Positions 36,095 to 44,715 of a DNA stretch of 64,000 nt are shown here, piece by piece. Position numbers and translations under genes: made by a program. The notes under the pieces are model-generated. The model was not told the origin of the DNA and did no database searches. It was given only the letters and a program-made list of their open reading frames with translations. Position 1 is the stretch's first letter. Every line of letters begins with the position of its first letter. This stretch comes from Thiomicrorhabdus sp041583835. Lineage in GTDB: Bacteria; Pseudomonadota; Gammaproteobacteria; Thiomicrospirales; Thiomicrospiraceae. The stretch is taken from positions 1 through 64,000 of the forward strand of contig NZ_JBFHFC010000008.1 of assembly GCF_041583835.1 (NCBI RefSeq), written 5' to 3'.

Positions 36095-36277
36095 GTGAGT
36101 AATCTTGAACACTATTTCAGTACCGACTGGTCTGCAATGACAGGCCATGATTGGGCTGGATTAATCATCACAGTATTGGTTTTCTTCGGAATGTTGATTA
36201 CATTCTGGCTGACGTTGCGCCCAAGTAAGCGTAAAGAGCTAGAAGAAGAAAAATACAAGATATTGAAAGATGACTAA
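36095..36277 (+). CDS. ccoQ: cbb3 oxidase CcoQ subunit
   Basis: 60 residues, started from GTG five bases after the ccoO stop; the ribosome site is weak, so translation may depend on ccoO. A single membrane helix (about 22-41) is followed by a basic/acidic cytoplasmic tail (RPSKRKELEEEKYK). Size, topology and place between ccoO and ccoP identify it. CcoQ helps to assemble or stabilise the oxidase. Confidence 0.9.
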   Translation: MSNLEHYFSTDWSAMTGHDWAGLIITVLVFFGMLITFWLTLRPSKRKELEEEKYKILKDD

Positions 36278-36297
36278 TTATTCTGAGGAGAATAACT

Positions 36298-37206
36298 ATG
36301 GCACAACATAATCCATGGCCGGATGAAGGGAATACTGGTCATATTTGGGATGAAGATCTTCGTGAGTTGGATAACCCTCCTCCACTTTGGTGGATGTTGT
36401 CTTTCTATGCCGGATTCATCATGATCGTTTTCTACACTTTGTACTACCCAGTAATTCCATTGACTGATGGAACGGGTGGATATACAAAAGGTGTAGCTGG
36501 TTGGACTCAGGTTGAAGAATATCACGACGACTATAAAGTATTGAAAGATTGGCGTAAGGCTAAATTTGCAGATAAAGAAGAGAAGTTAGCTTCAATGTCT
36601 GTAGATGAAATCCTTAAAGATGACGATTTGAAATCTTATGCGATCGCGACTTCAAAAATGTTGTTTGGTGATTACTGTGCAGCCTGTCACGGTGCGGGTG
36701 GTCAGGGTAACCCTAACTTCCCTGTTTTAGCTGATGATGATTGGTTGTGGGGCGGTAAAGCTTCTCAAGTTCAAGCCTCGATCACTAACGGACGTATTGG
36801 TAACATGCCTGCTAAAGGTATGATGGGTAACTTAAACGAGCAAGAAATTGCCGATGTTGCTGATTATGTTATCGCACTATCTGAAGGTAAGGGTAACGAT
36901 GCATCTGTTGCAGCCGGTAAAGCTGTATACATGAAAGGTATGTGTATGGCTTGTCACGGTCCTGCCGGTAAGCCTTTGGCGCCAGCAGGTGCTGCAAACC
37001 TAACCGATCAGGTTTGGCGTTTTAGTTCCGATCGTGATGAGATTATCAATGTCATCACCAATGGTGTGAACGTTAAGAAAAACGGCGTTTACGTTGCTGG
37101 TACTAAAAAAGCGATTATGCCATCATTCAAAGAGCGTTTACCTAACGCAGACGTGAATATCAAACGTCTGACCGTTTATGTACACTCTCTTGGTGGTGGA
37201 CCGTAG
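36298..37206 (+). CDS. ccoP: cbb3-type cytochrome c oxidase subunit III (diheme c)
   Basis: 302 residues. N-terminal membrane helix (about 31-53) and two c-type heme motifs: CAACH (127-131) and CMACH (216-220). The N-terminal HIWDEDLRELDNPPPLWW is the CcoP signature. It accepts electrons from soluble cytochromes c and delivers them to CcoO. Last gene before the ccoNOQP terminator. A TTCTGAGGAG site precedes the ATG. Confidence 0.97.
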   Translation: MAQHNPWPDEGNTGHIWDEDLRELDNPPPLWWMLSFYAGFIMIVFYTLYYPVIPLTDGTGGYTKGVAGWTQVEEYHDDYKVLKDWRKAKFADKEEKLASMSVDEILKDDDLKSYAIATSKMLFGDYCAACHGAGGQGNPNFPVLADDDWLWGGKASQVQASITNGRIGNMPAKGMMGNLNEQEIADVADYVIALSEGKGNDASVAAGKAVYMKGMCMACHGPAGKPLAPAGAANLTDQVWRFSSDRDEIINVITNGVNVKKNGVYVAGTKKAIMPSFKERLPNADVNIKRLTVYVHSLGGGP

Positions 37207-37241
37207 TGAAGGTTGAGGTAATCAACGACTGAGCTAAAGTT

Positions 37242-37273
37242 AAAAGGGAGAGCCGATGTGTTCTCCCTTTTTG
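37242..37273 (+). terminator. Rho-independent terminator of ccoNOQP
   Basis: AAAAGGGAGA pairs with TCTCCCTTTT around a 10-base loop, then T-rich, 36 bases after the ccoP stop. Confidence 0.85.
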
Positions 37274-37292
37274 TTTTTAGTTGTTTAAAAAC

Positions 37293-37306
37293 TTGATTTA
37301 AATCAA
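37293..37306 (+). promoter_or_regulatory. perfect FNR/Anr-type palindrome
   Basis: TTGAT-TTAA-ATCAA, exact match to the consensus, between the ccoP terminator and a 46-codon gene whose ATG is 18 bases downstream. The spacing is too short for classic activation of that gene from a start between box and ATG; repression, or action on another start, is possible. Confidence 0.65.
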
Positions 37307-37324
37307 GAATGAGGAGATATACAG

Positions 37325-37465
37325 ATGGGTGAATTAAATAACGACTGGGTCCTTTGGGGTTCAATTGCAGCTGTTGTGTTAAGTATCGTCGCATTGGTTG
37401 GATTTGCTTGGAAAGCGACTCGAGGAATCGAGGGACTTGAGAAAGATGAAAACGAAGTTAAATAA
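37325..37465 (+). CDS. 46-residue single-helix membrane protein in the cco locus
   Basis: Short gene starting at ATG 37325 with AGGAGA nine bases upstream. The product opens MGELNNDWVLWGS, has one membrane helix (about 9-29: VLWGSIAAVVLSIVALVGFA) and an acidic/basic tail ending in NEVK. It is flanked by terminators (37242-37273 and 37485-37515), so it is an independent transcript between ccoP and ccoG. It resembles CcoQ in size and topology but not obviously in sequence. A small accessory subunit of the oxidase is inferred from position and the FNR box. Confidence 0.75.
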   Translation: MGELNNDWVLWGSIAAVVLSIVALVGFAWKATRGIEGLEKDENEVK

Positions 37466-37484
37466 TCATTTAAGTTTATAAACA

Positions 37485-37515
37485 AAAGTGGGCCTGCATA
37501 TGTAGGCCTATTTTT
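37485..37515 (+). terminator. terminator after the 46-residue protein gene
   Basis: GGCCTGCAT / ATGTAGGCC stem (one G-U pair), 37491-37508, followed by TATTTTTG. Twenty-five bases after the stop. Confidence 0.8.
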
Positions 37516-37612
37516 GTTTATGGGGTTTGATAAAAACAATAACTTATGCATGGCCAAGTTATTTTTATAAAATGTACGCCGCAAGGAATAATTGATCGCA
37601 AGGATTGTATTT

Positions 37613-39085
37613 ATGTCAACAGAAGAACAAGTTAAGCATCAGGAAAGAAGACATACAGGCTCCGTACTTGATGAGATGGATACCAGTAACAAAAACCTAC
37701 AAAATATTGGTGTAGAGTTGTTGCCGGTACATACCGGCGGTACGGTGCATGCAAAGCGTATTGCGGGTAAGTTCCGTTCGTTTAAATGGTGGGCGGCGTC
37801 CTTTTGGATTATCTTGTTTGTCGGTCCTTATTTGAGATGGGACGGACATCAAGCTATTTTGTTCGACCTGCCGAACCGACAGTTCCATATTTTCGGTTTG
37901 ACGATTCTTCCGCAGGATATTTGGATTCTTGCAATGATCCTGCTGTTTTTTGCTCTATTACTCGCTGCAACAACGGCGATTGCCGGTCGTATGTGGTGTG
38001 GATACTTCTGCTTCCATACCGTCTGGACGGACGTGTTTACATGGATCGAAGAAAAATTCGAAGGCCAGCCAAACAAACGTATCAAGTTGGAAGAGCAGCC
38101 TTTAAATTTTGATAAGTTGAAGATCAAAGTGCCGAAACATTTGATTTGGTTGTTCATTGGTTTGGCGACTTCATTCAGTTTCGTAGCGTACTTTGTCGAT
38201 GCTTTGGATTTATGGTCACGTCTATTTTCGTTTGAATGGGGCGTTACCGAAACGACGGTCATTATTGTATTAGGTTTAGCGACGTACTTCTTTGCCGGAA
38301 TTCTGCGTGAGCAGGTTTGTATCGGCTTCTGTCCATATGCTCGTATTCAGGGTGCGATGTACGATACGGAAACCGTTGTACCGACGTACGATAACGAACG
38401 TGGGGAACCTCGTGGACGTATGAAGCGTACTAAGCCTGGCGAAGAAGCCCCTCAGCTTGGTGACTGTATCGACTGTAACCTTTGTGTAGCGGTTTGTCCT
38501 ACCGGAGTAGACATTCGCTTAGGTCAGCAATTCGGCTGTATTACGTGCGGTTTATGTATTGATGCATGCGATTCGGTCATGGAAAAGATCAAGAAGCCGA
38601 AGGGCTTGATCCGCTATGCGTCGCTTTCGGAATTTGGTGGAAAGGAACTGCCTGCAGTGTGGAAACGTCCGAGAGTTGTCGTCTATAGTTCTATTATGCT
38701 ATTTGCAGCCGCAATGATTCTTTGGGGATTGCTGACCATGTCGCCAATCGATGTAAAGGCACTGCATGAAAGAGCGCCGCTATTTGTCCAAATGAGTGAC
38801 GGAAATATCCAGAATAAATGGACAATGAAGGTCGTTAACAAAGGCAATATGCCGATGGCCGCCAAAATTACGGTTGAAGGCCCAGAAGGATTGGATTATT
38901 CGCTAGATAAACAAATTATCGATATTCTGCCTGGAAACGTCGGGTCAACGGCTTTGTTTGTGCGTATTCCTAGAAAACAATTGGAAGGCGTGAACACTCC
39001 GATTGTGATTCGAGTGATCGATGAAAATAATCCGACCAGTGAGTCAACCTATGAAACTACTTTCATCGGACCTCAGAAACGTTGA
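37613..39085 (+). CDS. ccoG: cytochrome oxidase accessory protein CcoG (RdxA/FixG)
   Basis: 490 residues from the ATG that has AAGGA upstream; an in-frame start at 37592 is weaker. Several membrane helices, then two [4Fe-4S] ferredoxin motifs, CIDCNLCVAVCP and CITCGLCIDACD (about 285-325), and a C-terminal immunoglobulin-like domain. Further cysteines MWCGYFCFHTVW and CIGFCPYARIQG match the family. CcoG reduces copper for cbb3 biogenesis. It starts the ccoGHIS part of the locus. Confidence 0.95.
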   Translation: MSTEEQVKHQERRHTGSVLDEMDTSNKNLQNIGVELLPVHTGGTVHAKRIAGKFRSFKWWAASFWIILFVGPYLRWDGHQAILFDLPNRQFHIFGLTILPQDIWILAMILLFFALLLAATTAIAGRMWCGYFCFHTVWTDVFTWIEEKFEGQPNKRIKLEEQPLNFDKLKIKVPKHLIWLFIGLATSFSFVAYFVDALDLWSRLFSFEWGVTETTVIIVLGLATYFFAGILREQVCIGFCPYARIQGAMYDTETVVPTYDNERGEPRGRMKRTKPGEEAPQLGDCIDCNLCVAVCPTGVDIRLGQQFGCITCGLCIDACDSVMEKIKKPKGLIRYASLSEFGGKELPAVWKRPRVVVYSSIMLFAAAMILWGLLTMSPIDVKALHERAPLFVQMSDGNIQNKWTMKVVNKGNMPMAAKITVEGPEGLDYSLDKQIIDILPGNVGSTALFVRIPRKQLEGVNTPIVIRVIDENNPTSESTYETTFIGPQKR

Positions 39086-39147
39086 TATGGTTATCAGTCA
39101 TACTGTCTCAATGATGACTTAATTAAAATTTGATTGATACTGTATAA

Positions 39148-39176
39148 TAAAAAGCCCTTTATCAGGGCTTTTTTAT
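39148..39176 (+). terminator. Rho-independent terminator after ccoG
   Basis: AAAAGCCCT-TTATC-AGGGCTTTTTT stem-loop with T-run. A TATAAT (39143-39148) immediately before it may start ccoH transcripts, so the hairpin could also lie in the ccoH leader. Confidence 0.75.
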
Positions 39177-39193
39177 TTTCAGGAGAAGAGTAA

Positions 39194-39715
39194 ATGTCGC
39201 AAGCTAAACAAGACACGCGCGATTGGAGTGTTGCGTGGAAAAATCCTTTTGTTGTTGCATGGTTTGTGATCTTGACGATCGTTCTGGCTGTGAATTTCTT
39301 TATGGTAAGTATGGCAATCATAACGAACCCCGGTTTGGTTGTTGACGACTTCTATGAAAAAGGTAAAAACATGGAAGCGGTGCTGATTAACCGTAAACGC
39401 ATGGAAGATATGGGTTGGCAGTTAAATGTCGATTTACCCCTGCTGAAGGAAGGTAAAGACGAAACTGTTAAGTTGACCGTCCTTGATAAAGAAAATAAGC
39501 CGTTTGATGTCGATTCCGCCGTACTCTATTATTATCGTCCGTCTGACAAGAATATGGATGGTGAAGTACCATTGGTTTCAACGGGAGTAACGGGCCAATA
39601 CGAAGCGAAATTCCACTTACCGCTCAAAGGAAAATGGGATTTGTTAATGGAGGTCCATAAAGGCGATCTTCACTACAATATCGGGCGTTCGATCATGGTT
39701 CAGGATCCAGAGTAG
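39194..39715 (+). CDS. ccoH: cbb3 oxidase biogenesis protein CcoH (FixH)
   Basis: 173 residues. One membrane helix near the N-terminus (about 20-43) followed by a periplasmic FixH-type beta domain; the segment NPGLVVDDFYEKGKNME is the family signature. AGGAGAAG precedes the ATG. CcoH is needed to assemble the oxidase; it stands between ccoG and ccoI, four bases from ccoI. Confidence 0.93.
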   Translation: MSQAKQDTRDWSVAWKNPFVVAWFVILTIVLAVNFFMVSMAIITNPGLVVDDFYEKGKNMEAVLINRKRMEDMGWQLNVDLPLLKEGKDETVKLTVLDKENKPFDVDSAVLYYYRPSDKNMDGEVPLVSTGVTGQYEAKFHLPLKGKWDLLMEVHKGDLHYNIGRSIMVQDPE

Positions 39716-39719
39716 TTAA

Positions 39720-42203
39720 ATGACGACGGCGTGTTTCCATTGTGGTCAGGCAATTCCCGAGGGCGATATCGTTCTAAAGCCAATTCAGGGGCAGGAACGT
39801 GCCTTTTGTTGTCACGGTTGTGCTTCGGTTTGCGAAGTCATTTATGACGCGGGCATGGAGAGTTTTTATCAGCGGACGCCGGATGGCGATTTGCTGGCTC
39901 CGCCGCCTCCGCCGAATAAAGATATTGAATTTTATGATTACGATGAAGTTCAATCGCAATATGTCGGTGATCTCGGTGACCGTCGAGAAATAACCTTGAT
40001 GTCGGAAGCGATTCATTGCGCGGCGTGCGTTTGGTTGATCGAACACACTATGGCTAAAATGGACGGCGTTCTACTCGCCTCCGTCAATTTCACCAACAAA
40101 CAAATCAAAGTGCGTTGGGATAACAGCAAAATCAAACTTTCCGATATCATCAAAAAACTCAATAGCATCGGTTACGATGCCACGCCTTACGATCCTTCCG
40201 CAAGCGAACAAGCTTATCGAAAAGCGAATCGCGACTTGTTATATCGCCTGGGATTTGCCGGATTCGCAATGATGAACGTCATGTGGTTTTCGGTCGCATT
40301 GTATACCGGGGCTGCGGATGATCAGGAATTCCGAAACTATTTCCACTGGATTGAATTTTTCATCGCCTCGATTACTTTGGGCTATTCCGGACAGCCGTTC
40401 CTTAAAGGTGCCTGGACGTCCTTAAAAGCAAGAACGGTCGGTATGGACCTCTCGATCAGTTTGGGGATGTTGGCAACCTATACCTATTCCTTCTGGGTAA
40501 CCATTCATCCTGAACGTGTCGGCGAAGTGTATTTCGATACCTTGATCGATTTTATGTTCCTGTTGTTGATTGGGCGATATTTGGAAGCGATCTCCAAAAA
40601 CAAGGCGTTGGACGCCTCTCGTCGTTTAATGGATTTGCAGCCTAAAGTTGCACGTTTACTGGAACAAGGCGAAACCAAGGTCGTTCCGGTGAGAACACTG
40701 GTTAAAGGCAACCAAATTCTGGTTAAACCGGGCGATCAGTTTCCGGTAGACGGCCATATCGTCGAAGGCCAGAGCATGGTCAACGAATCGATGCTCAGCG
40801 GCGAATCCAGAGAAATCAGCAAAAGTGTCGGGGATATGGTTTCAGCCGGTACTATCAATATCGACGGAACACTGACGGTCTCCGTAGATGCAATTTTACA
40901 GAACACACAGCTGGGTCGGATTATGCATATGGTTGAAGAAGCGCAAGGTTCAAAAGCGCCGATTCAATGTACTGCGGATAAGATCATGCCGTGGTTTGTC
41001 AGCACCACGATTACGCTGGCGGTCATGAGTTTTGTTTACTGGTTCTTCAATGCCGGAATCGAGTTTGCCATCATGACCGGAACGGCCGTATTAATCATCA
41101 CGTGTCCGTGCGCGTTCGGTTTGGCGACGCCGATGGCGATTGCGGTTGCATCGGGGGTCTCGGCGCGTAATGGAATCTTGGTTAAAAACGGAGCGGTGTT
41201 GGAAACCTTGCACACGATCGAACATTTCGTTTTCGACAAAACCGGTACCTTGACGAAAGGACAGATGAAGCTAATCGACAGCGAATTGGTTGACGGTATC
41301 GATGAAAGTCAATTGATGCGCGAAGTGGCCTCGATCGAATACAAATCCGAGCACAGCCTTGCCATCGCGATTACCGAAGCGGTAAAAGCCAAATACCAGT
41401 TCAATAATGCGGATTGGTCGGACGTTCAGGGATTCAAAGCTTATCCGGGTAAAGGCGTACAAGGGCAAGTATCCGGCGAAGACTATTTGGTCGGTACAGC
41501 CAAGTGGTTGCAGAGTTTGAATGTTTCTATTCCAGAGACCTTACTGGAAAAAGCCGATAAGCGAGCGCAGATGGCGCAAACGGCCATTTGGATTGCTAAA
41601 CAAGGTCAAGCCCAAGGGGTCCTGTTTTTAGAGGATGAAATTCGTCCTGAAGCGTTGGATTTGATCGAACGCCTTAAAGCAAAAGGAAAGCTGGTGACTC
41701 TACTGAGTGGAGACCAAGAAATCGTAGCGCAAAGAGTGGCTGAAAAGTTAGGCGGTATGAATGTAATTGCCGAAGTGCTTCCTGAAGATAAAAACCAAGT
41801 GATTCGCGATCTGCAAGCCAAAGGTCAACAGGTGGCGATGATCGGCGACGGCGTTAACGATGCCCCGGCATTGGTGCGTGCAAATGTCGGTATCGCTCTT
41901 GGGTCGGGAACGGATGTCTCTATGGACAGCGCCGATATCGTTTTAATCAATAACGATATCCTATCTGTGAATACGGCGTTGGAATTATCCGAACGAACGC
42001 TTAAAACCATTAAACAGAATATCGCCAGTTCGATCACTTATAACCTGATTATGGTGCCGTTGGCGATGAGTGGGGTTCTAACACCGTTGATCGCTGCGAT
42101 TACGATGCCGTTGAGCAGTTTGGTCGTTATTGGTAATGCTGCAAGAATTCGCGGTTTTTTTAGTCCGAGAGCAATCGCCAAAAGAAAACGAGGAGGTCAA
42201 TAA
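39720..42203 (+). CDS. ccoI: copper-transporting P1B-type ATPase CcoI (FixI)
   Basis: 827 residues. Cys-rich N-terminus (CFHCG, CCHGCASVC), heavy-metal domain with CAAC at 100-103, eight membrane helices, the CPC ion path at 462-464, phosphorylation site DKTGTLT from residue 506, and GDGVNDAPAL. The N-terminal Cys cluster is the feature that separates the CcoI/FixI group from CopA. It exports copper to the periplasm for insertion in the oxidase. Its TAA overlaps the ccoS ATG by one base. Confidence 0.96.
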   Translation: MTTACFHCGQAIPEGDIVLKPIQGQERAFCCHGCASVCEVIYDAGMESFYQRTPDGDLLAPPPPPNKDIEFYDYDEVQSQYVGDLGDRREITLMSEAIHCAACVWLIEHTMAKMDGVLLASVNFTNKQIKVRWDNSKIKLSDIIKKLNSIGYDATPYDPSASEQAYRKANRDLLYRLGFAGFAMMNVMWFSVALYTGAADDQEFRNYFHWIEFFIASITLGYSGQPFLKGAWTSLKARTVGMDLSISLGMLATYTYSFWVTIHPERVGEVYFDTLIDFMFLLLIGRYLEAISKNKALDASRRLMDLQPKVARLLEQGETKVVPVRTLVKGNQILVKPGDQFPVDGHIVEGQSMVNESMLSGESREISKSVGDMVSAGTINIDGTLTVSVDAILQNTQLGRIMHMVEEAQGSKAPIQCTADKIMPWFVSTTITLAVMSFVYWFFNAGIEFAIMTGTAVLIITCPCAFGLATPMAIAVASGVSARNGILVKNGAVLETLHTIEHFVFDKTGTLTKGQMKLIDSELVDGIDESQLMREVASIEYKSEHSLAIAITEAVKAKYQFNNADWSDVQGFKAYPGKGVQGQVSGEDYLVGTAKWLQSLNVSIPETLLEKADKRAQMAQTAIWIAKQGQAQGVLFLEDEIRPEALDLIERLKAKGKLVTLLSGDQEIVAQRVAEKLGGMNVIAEVLPEDKNQVIRDLQAKGQQVAMIGDGVNDAPALVRANVGIALGSGTDVSMDSADIVLINNDILSVNTALELSERTLKTIKQNIASSITYNLIMVPLAMSGVLTPLIAAITMPLSSLVVIGNAARIRGFFSPRAIAKRKRGGQ

Positions 42204-42463
42204 TGGATGTCGTGTATGGTTTGATCCCGATGATGTTGATATTCGGTTTTCTTGTGGTCGTGGTCTTTATCTGGATGGCTAAAACCGGCCATTTTGACGA
42301 TCTGGACGGTGCCGCCAACCGCATTTTCATGGACGATGATTATCCGGAAGAACGTCCGGTCAAGCAAGAGACTGAAGTCGAAACTCAGACGAAAGAAGCG
42401 GGTGAGAATGCGGATGTGAATGTGGATAAAGAAACGGCTGTAAAAACCGAAAAAACCGACTGA
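42203..42463 (+). CDS. ccoS: cbb3 oxidase maturation protein CcoS
   Basis: 86 residues. The conserved core is a membrane helix (about 5-27) and the FDDLDGAANRIFMDDD motif typical of CcoS/FixS, followed here by a long Glu/Lys/Thr-rich tail (about 48-86) that most family members lack or have shorter. CcoS is needed for cofactor insertion in cbb3 oxidase. Overlaps ccoI by one base and ends the locus. Confidence 0.93.
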   Translation: MDVVYGLIPMMLIFGFLVVVVFIWMAKTGHFDDLDGAANRIFMDDDYPEERPVKQETEVETQTKEAGENADVNVDKETAVKTEKTD

Positions 42464-42558
42464 TATCTAAAGACTTAGCGGACGTTAAATACCGGTGGAT
42501 ATAAACGGCTTCATGCATGGATAAGCGCGTTCCGTTCGGTTTTATTGGTGTGCCGTAA

Positions 42559-42604
42559 ATAAAAAAGCCCTGAATGGTTCTAGATCATTCAGGGCTTTTT
42601 TTAT
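42559..42604. terminator. bidirectional terminator between ccoS and the convergent gene
   Basis: AAAAAAGCCCTGAATG / CATTCAGGGCTTTTTTT, a perfect long stem with A-run before and T-run after, so it can end transcription from both sides. Confidence 0.9.
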
Positions 42605-42629
42605 GCCGTGTAGCCAGTGCTAAAGCCAT

Positions 42630-43277
42630 CTATGGTTGGCTATATTGCAATGCCTCCGGGCCTTCGGGATCGATAATCAACTCCAAGCCCATACGGTCAA
42701 AGAACCAGTGATCCAGCTTGTCGGATTGAGTTTCTTTGCGATCAGGTTCTCCGAAGCGTAAGTCGATAGCGCGCTGATCCAAGTCCTTTCTAGGAATCAA
42801 AGTCACGCTGGAGATGATTTTATCCAGAAAATCCAAATTGTCTTGAGACGACAATTTAATCTCTTTCGCGCCGGAGGTCGTCGGGCTGATTTTAGTTCCG
42901 CGGTTATAAACTTCTTCAAGCTCTTCCGGCGAAACCTTTAATTTAACCGCAATCGCCGCTTTGATTGAGCCGATATAAATCACCGGAAAGTAAGCTTCCG
43001 CCGATTTGTTTCCACCGTCATGATCGGTAAATAGGCGAATCTCGACATCCTTGCCATAGATGTCCATAGCTTGACGTAGTGTGGTTTGATTCAAGGTAAT
43101 TCCCAAGGCATGTAATTGGCCTTGTTGATCAAACTGGGCATTCCACGGAAGACGTTCTTCTACGACTTCCGAGCGCTCCGGTTGGAGGACTAAAAATACG
43201 CCATAAAGCAGCACTGCGCCGATTAGAACGATAAGGAAAGGTGGAATTTCACGCTTTTTGGTTTCGGTTTGACTCAT
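42630..43277 (-). CDS. single-helix membrane protein, unknown
   Basis: 215 residues, not recognised. A short cytoplasmic N-terminus, one membrane helix (about 13-32) and a soluble presumably periplasmic domain rich in acidic residues. It has two similar halves of beta/alpha character; the C-terminal part LRFGEPDRKE...DHWFFDRMGLELIID recalls small periplasmic lipoproteins of the SmpA/BamE type, but this is weak. The ATG overlaps the stop of the 200-residue membrane protein by four bases, so it ends a pip-dtd-hpt-membrane protein operon. Confidence 0.7.
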   Translation of the reverse strand: MSQTETKKREIPPFLIVLIGAVLLYGVFLVLQPERSEVVEERLPWNAQFDQQGQLHALGITLNQTTLRQAMDIYGKDVEIRLFTDHDGGNKSAEAYFPVIYIGSIKAAIAVKLKVSPEELEEVYNRGTKISPTTSGAKEIKLSSQDNLDFLDKIISSVTLIPRKDLDQRAIDLRFGEPDRKETQSDKLDHWFFDRMGLELIIDPEGPEALQYSQP

Positions 43278-43876
43278 TTTTCTGACTGTTCCGTCTTTTG
43301 GGTTGGTGTGTGTTTGACTTCATCGTCACCTTCACCCAGTTCGGCACTGGAGTTGGCGTCGCGAGGTAAAAACTTTTCAATAGCTGGGTTCGAGATACCG
43401 TTACCGGCATCATAAACCGAGATACCCGTTTGCATGAATGTGATCAGAACGGCGACAAAAATCACGACGGCCGAAAAGCGGATGGTGATGATTTCACCTA
43501 AGTTGGTCTGTCCGCCTTCGGTCGAGAAATCGTTCATCGAGAAACCGCCCGGGAAAATCATGTCAATCAAGGTATAGACGGCAACCATGGCGATCGCAAT
43601 TGCATAACTGATTAGAAGAATGCGTCCACGGCGCCAAGCCATGATCCAGTGCGAAGCGACGAACCAGGTGTCGGTCGCGATCACTTTTTTCGTTTTAACG
43701 TAAAGGAAGGCGATCACCAGGCTTGAGATAACAGGAACCAATAACAAAGCGATGGTATCGCCGATTTCCAATACAATCATCGAGATGAAAAGGTGGGTAA
43801 TGATGATATTGATGTTAAAGATGTGATGCGGTGTCTTGGCGCGTCTTTTTTCGTCTTCTGTAACTTGATAGTGCAT
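43274..43876 (-). CDS. multi-helix membrane protein, unknown
   Basis: 200 residues, not recognised. Four predicted membrane helices (about 22-40, 42-60, 88-108, 132-150) and a charged C-terminal tail after about 165. It is 13 bases after the Hpt gene and overlaps the next gene, so the pair with the single-helix protein is probably functional. No catalytic motif is visible. Confidence 0.7.
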   Translation of the reverse strand: MHYQVTEDEKRRAKTPHHIFNINIIITHLFISMIVLEIGDTIALLLVPVISSLVIAFLYVKTKKVIATDTWFVASHWIMAWRRGRILLISYAIAIAMVAVYTLIDMIFPGGFSMNDFSTEGGQTNLGEIITIRFSAVVIFVAVLITFMQTGISVYDAGNGISNPAIEKFLPRDANSSAELGEGDDEVKHTPTQKTEQSEK

Positions 43877-43889
43877 GGTGAGCTCTTAC

Positions 43890-44264
43890 CTATGTATTAA
43901 GCGAATTAAGATAATTCTTGAGAGTGTGTATTATCGCTGAATTTTCCGTTTGAATCATTGAAAGAACTTTGGGGATTTCATTAATATCTTTTGTCTGGTT
44001 GAGCAACTCTTCCAGTTGCACGCAAAGTTGTGGCAGGTTGGTCGCACCGATGCTGGAAGCGCTTCCTTTGAGTTTATGACAGACTGAAGCCATGTGGATG
44101 TAATCTCTTCGCTCCTGGGCGTTTAGGAGTTCGTCGACATTGATTGAGCTGGTGTCGATATAGGTATTCAAGACTAAGGGCAGTTGCTCGCCGATAAGCG
44201 TGTTCAGTTCATCAAGGCGTTCTTGGGAAACGACATCGTGTGAAGAAGATTGGGATGCCTGCAT
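43890..44264 (-). CDS. Hpt-domain phosphotransfer protein
   Basis: 124 residues from the ATG with AGGAA upstream; the frame runs 16 codons further into dtd. An all-helical Hpt domain with phosphorylatable His in VCHKLKGSASSIGA (about 61-74), the usual HxLKGxxxxxG pattern. It relays phosphate between receiver domains in a multistep phosphorelay. No histidine kinase or receiver is adjacent, so the partners are unknown; the two following membrane proteins are candidates for the same pathway only by position. Confidence 0.85.
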   Translation of the reverse strand: MQASQSSSHDVVSQERLDELNTLIGEQLPLVLNTYIDTSSINVDELLNAQERRDYIHMASVCHKLKGSASSIGATNLPQLCVQLEELLNQTKDINEIPKVLSMIQTENSAIIHTLKNYLNSLNT

Positions 44265-44277
44265 AAAATTCCTATGG

Positions 44278-44715
44278 TTAGACTTCAAGCCAAAAAGTAA
44301 CCGGGCCGTCATTGGTTAAAGTGACTTGCATGTCTGCGCCGAAGCGTCCGGTCTGTGGAGTATTGTATTGGTTGGCGACTTCGGCTACAAACTCTTCAAA
44401 CAGCTTTTCGGCAATTTGAGGTGGTGCGCTGCTGCTGAAACTGGGTCTTAAGCCTTTTTGGGTATCGGCCGCCAGGGTGAACTGAGGGACCAGTAAAATT
44501 TCGCCGTTGGTTTGCTGAACATTAAGGTTCATCTTATCGTCGGCGTCCGAAAATAAGCGGTAATGCAGCAATTTATGAGTCATTTTTTTGATTTTGGTTG
44601 AATCGTCGCCGGGTTGGAAGCCGGTCAGCACGACCATTCCTACTCCGATTTGTCCGACGGTTTCGCCGGCCACTTCGACTTTACCGTGGGAGGCTCTCTG
44701 AATTAAACAGATCAC
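44278..44715 (-). CDS. dtd: D-aminoacyl-tRNA deacylase
   Basis: 145 residues, full length. Family motifs are QFTLAADTQKGLRPSF (about 79-94, with Pro in place of the usual leading Ser) and NDGPVTFWLE near the C-terminus, which holds the Gly-cisPro selector. It removes D-amino acids from tRNA. ATG overlaps the pip stop by four bases. Confidence 0.94.
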   Translation of the reverse strand: MICLIQRASHGKVEVAGETVGQIGVGMVVLTGFQPGDDSTKIKKMTHKLLHYRLFSDADDKMNLNVQQTNGEILLVPQFTLAADTQKGLRPSFSSSAPPQIAEKLFEEFVAEVANQYNTPQTGRFGADMQVTLTNDGPVTFWLEV

